From positions 62,001 to 126,000 of the forward strand of contig NZ_SOZH01000007.1 of NCBI RefSeq assembly GCF_004519295.1: a stretch of DNA of 64,000 nucleotides, read 5' to 3'. The notes beneath the pieces were generated by a model. That model was not told the origin of the DNA. It made no database searches and saw only the letters and a list, made by a program, of their open reading frames with translations. This document shows, piece after piece, positions 62,751-64,000 of this stretch. The position numbers and the translations under genes were made by a program. Position 1 is the stretch's first letter. Every line of letters starts with the position of its first letter. This stretch comes from Cellulosimicrobium funkei. GTDB taxonomy: Bacteria; Actinomycetota; Actinomycetes; Actinomycetales; Cellulomonadaceae.

Positions 62751-62789
62751 GGCGTGCCCACAGGTCGGATGCCGACCTGTGGGCACGCC
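62751..62789 (-). terminator. Perfect 18-bp terminator hairpin after lysA
   Basis: The arms 62751-62768 and 62772-62789 are perfect complements with a three-base loop, 6 bp after the lysA stop. It separates lysA from hom. Confidence 0.85.
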
Positions 62790-62795
62790 GGCGGG

Positions 62796-64000
62796 TCAGC
62801 CCTCGTCGAGCGCCAGCAGGTCCTCGACGGTCTCGCGCCGCACGAGCACGCGGCTCGCGCCGTCGTGCACGGCGACCACGGGAGGACGCGTCAGCAGGTT
62901 GTAGTTCGACGCCATCGAACGGCCGTAGGCCCCCGTGGCGGGCACCGCGAGCAGGTCGCCCGCGCGCACGTCCCCGGGGAGCTGCACCTCGTGGACGACG
63001 ATGTCGCCGCTCTCGCAGTGCTTGCCCACGACGCGCGCGAGCACGGGCCCGGCCTCGGACGCCCGGCCGACGACCTCCGCGTGGTACTGCGCCGCGTAGA
63101 GCGCGGGGCGGATGTTGTCGCTCATGCCGCCGTCCACCGACACGTACGTGCGCACGCGCCCGTCGTCGAGCGTCACGGGCTTCACCGTGCCGACCGTGTA
63201 GAGCGTGAGGCCGGCCGGCCCGACGATCGCGCGCCCCGGCTCGATCGAGAACCGCGGCAGCGGCGTGCCGAGCTCCGCGGCCACCGCCTCGACCGCGCGC
63301 GCGACGTCCTTCGCGACGCGCTCCGGGTCGAGCGCGACGTCGCCCGGGAGGTACGCGATGCCGTAGCCGCCGCCGATGTCGACCTCGTCGACGAGCACGC
63401 CCGAGCGAGCCGCGAGCCGCGCCCGCAGCTCCAGCACGGCGCGCGCCGCGACCTCGAAGCCCGAGGGGTCGAGGATCTGGGAGCCGATGTGCGAGTGGAT
63501 CCCGAGCAGGTGCAGCTCGGGGCGCGCGACGACGTCGAGCAGCGCGGTCATCGCCGGGGAGTCGCCGGCCCCGCCGCCGTCCGCGGGGCGCGGCGCGGCG
63601 ATCGACAGCCCGAACTTCTGGTCCTCGTGCGCGGTCGAGATGTACTCGTGCCCGCCCGCGTGGACGCCCGTCGTCACGCGGACCATGACGGGCGCGACGA
63701 CGCCGCGCTCGCCCGCGAGCCGAGCGACGCGCTCGACCTCGACGAGCGAGTCGACGATGATCCGGCCCACGCCCTCGTCGAGCGCCCGGCCGATCTCGGC
63801 GTCGGACTTGTTGTTGCCGTGCAGGCCGATCTCGGGACCGGGGACGCCGGCGCGCAGCGCGACGGCGAGCTCTCCCCCGCTCGCGGTGTCGACGCGCAGG
63901 CCCTCCTCGCGCGCCCAGCGCGCGACGGCGACCGTGAGCAGCGCCTTGCCCGCGTAGTACACGTCGACGTCCGACCCGACGGCGCGGAACGCCGTCTCGA
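62796..64000 (-). CDS. lysA: Diaminopimelate decarboxylase (5' end outside window)
   Basis: The last 400 or so residues of a PLP enzyme making lysine from meso-diaminopimelate. The PLP lysine is in [44 protein letters not shown] and GKHCESGDI (active-site Cys) follow, then [15 protein letters not shown]. The frame is open to the window edge ([17 protein letters not shown]), so the start lies beyond 64000. Lysine and threonine genes side by side share aspartate semialdehyde as precursor. Confidence 0.95.
   Translation of the reverse strand, partial: ETAFRAVGSDVDVYYAGKALLTVAVARWAREEGLRVDTASGGELAVALRAGVPGPEIGLHGNNKSDAEIGRALDEGVGRIIVDSLVEVERVARLAGERGVVAPVMVRVTTGVHAGGHEYISTAHEDQKFGLSIAAPRPADGGGAGDSPAMTALLDVVARPELHLLGIHSHIGSQILDPSGFEVAARAVLELRARLAARSGVLVDEVDIGGGYGIAYLPGDVALDPERVAKDVARAVEAVAAELGTPLPRFSIEPGRAIVGPAGLTLYTVGTVKPVTLDDGRVRTYVSVDGGMSDNIRPALYAAQYHAEVVGRASEAGPVLARVVGKHCESGDIVVHEVQLPGDVRAGDLLAVPATGAYGRSMASNYNLLTRPPVVAVHDGASRVLVRRETVEDLLALDEG

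Overview
The window is about 64 kb of very GC-rich chromosomal DNA, dense with genes and short overlaps. Gene content and order point to an actinobacterium. The evidence is NucS (EndoMS), a complete GlgE alpha-glucan cluster, a class Ib nrdHIEF operon, and the block lysA-hom-thrC-thrB-rho-rpmE-prfA-prmC-tsaC/sua5-wecA-like-atpI-atpBEFHAGDC-DUF2550-nucS. A CebR/CelR-type operator and genes suited to xyloglucan oligosaccharides suggest a plant-polymer degrader of the Cellulomonadaceae/Promicromonosporaceae type (for example Cellulosimicrobium). That family assignment is inference, since no rRNA or tRNA is present.

Layout. At 0-4.1 kb are a flavoprotein, a polytopic membrane protein and an AbiEi/DUF559-like protein. 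At 4.4-15.1 kb are glgP, divergent from glgE-treS-mak-glgB, which form the trehalose-to-glycogen-like glucan pathway. At 15.4-18.6 kb is an operon on the minus strand: membrane protein, lipoprotein, YbbN-like thioredoxin/TPR protein. At 19-24.8 kb are a DivIVA-like coiled-coil protein, two alpha/beta hydrolases, an FKBP lipoprotein and a phosphoribosyltransferase. At 24.9-30.2 kb is nrdHIEF, with a GIY-YIG homing-endonuclease-like gene lodged between nrdE and nrdF and paired NrdR boxes upstream. At 30.6-39.1 kb are a GH1 beta-glucosidase, a GH31 alpha-xylosidase, a sugar ABC transporter and a LacI regulator. At 39.3-42.8 kb are nagA and a tetR-yndJ-DUF1990 operon. At 43-64 kb are nucS, DUF2550, the ATP synthase operon and the conserved translation/threonine/lysine block, all on the minus strand. 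lysA runs off the right edge.

The most unusual features are two. (1) A family of 21-bp tandem repeats lies at the 3' ends of several genes. In three of them the repeat carries the gene's TAG stop codon, and further in-frame TAG codons follow every 21 bp. (2) A free-standing GIY-YIG/NUMOD-type gene is translationally coupled inside the ribonucleotide reductase operon. The window also holds many perfect long-stem hairpins, including one between atpD and atpC and one after rpmE that could fold as a pseudoknot.

No tRNA, rRNA, CRISPR array, insertion sequence or prophage structural gene was seen. Statements about families come from recognising motifs in the translated sequence; no database search was run.
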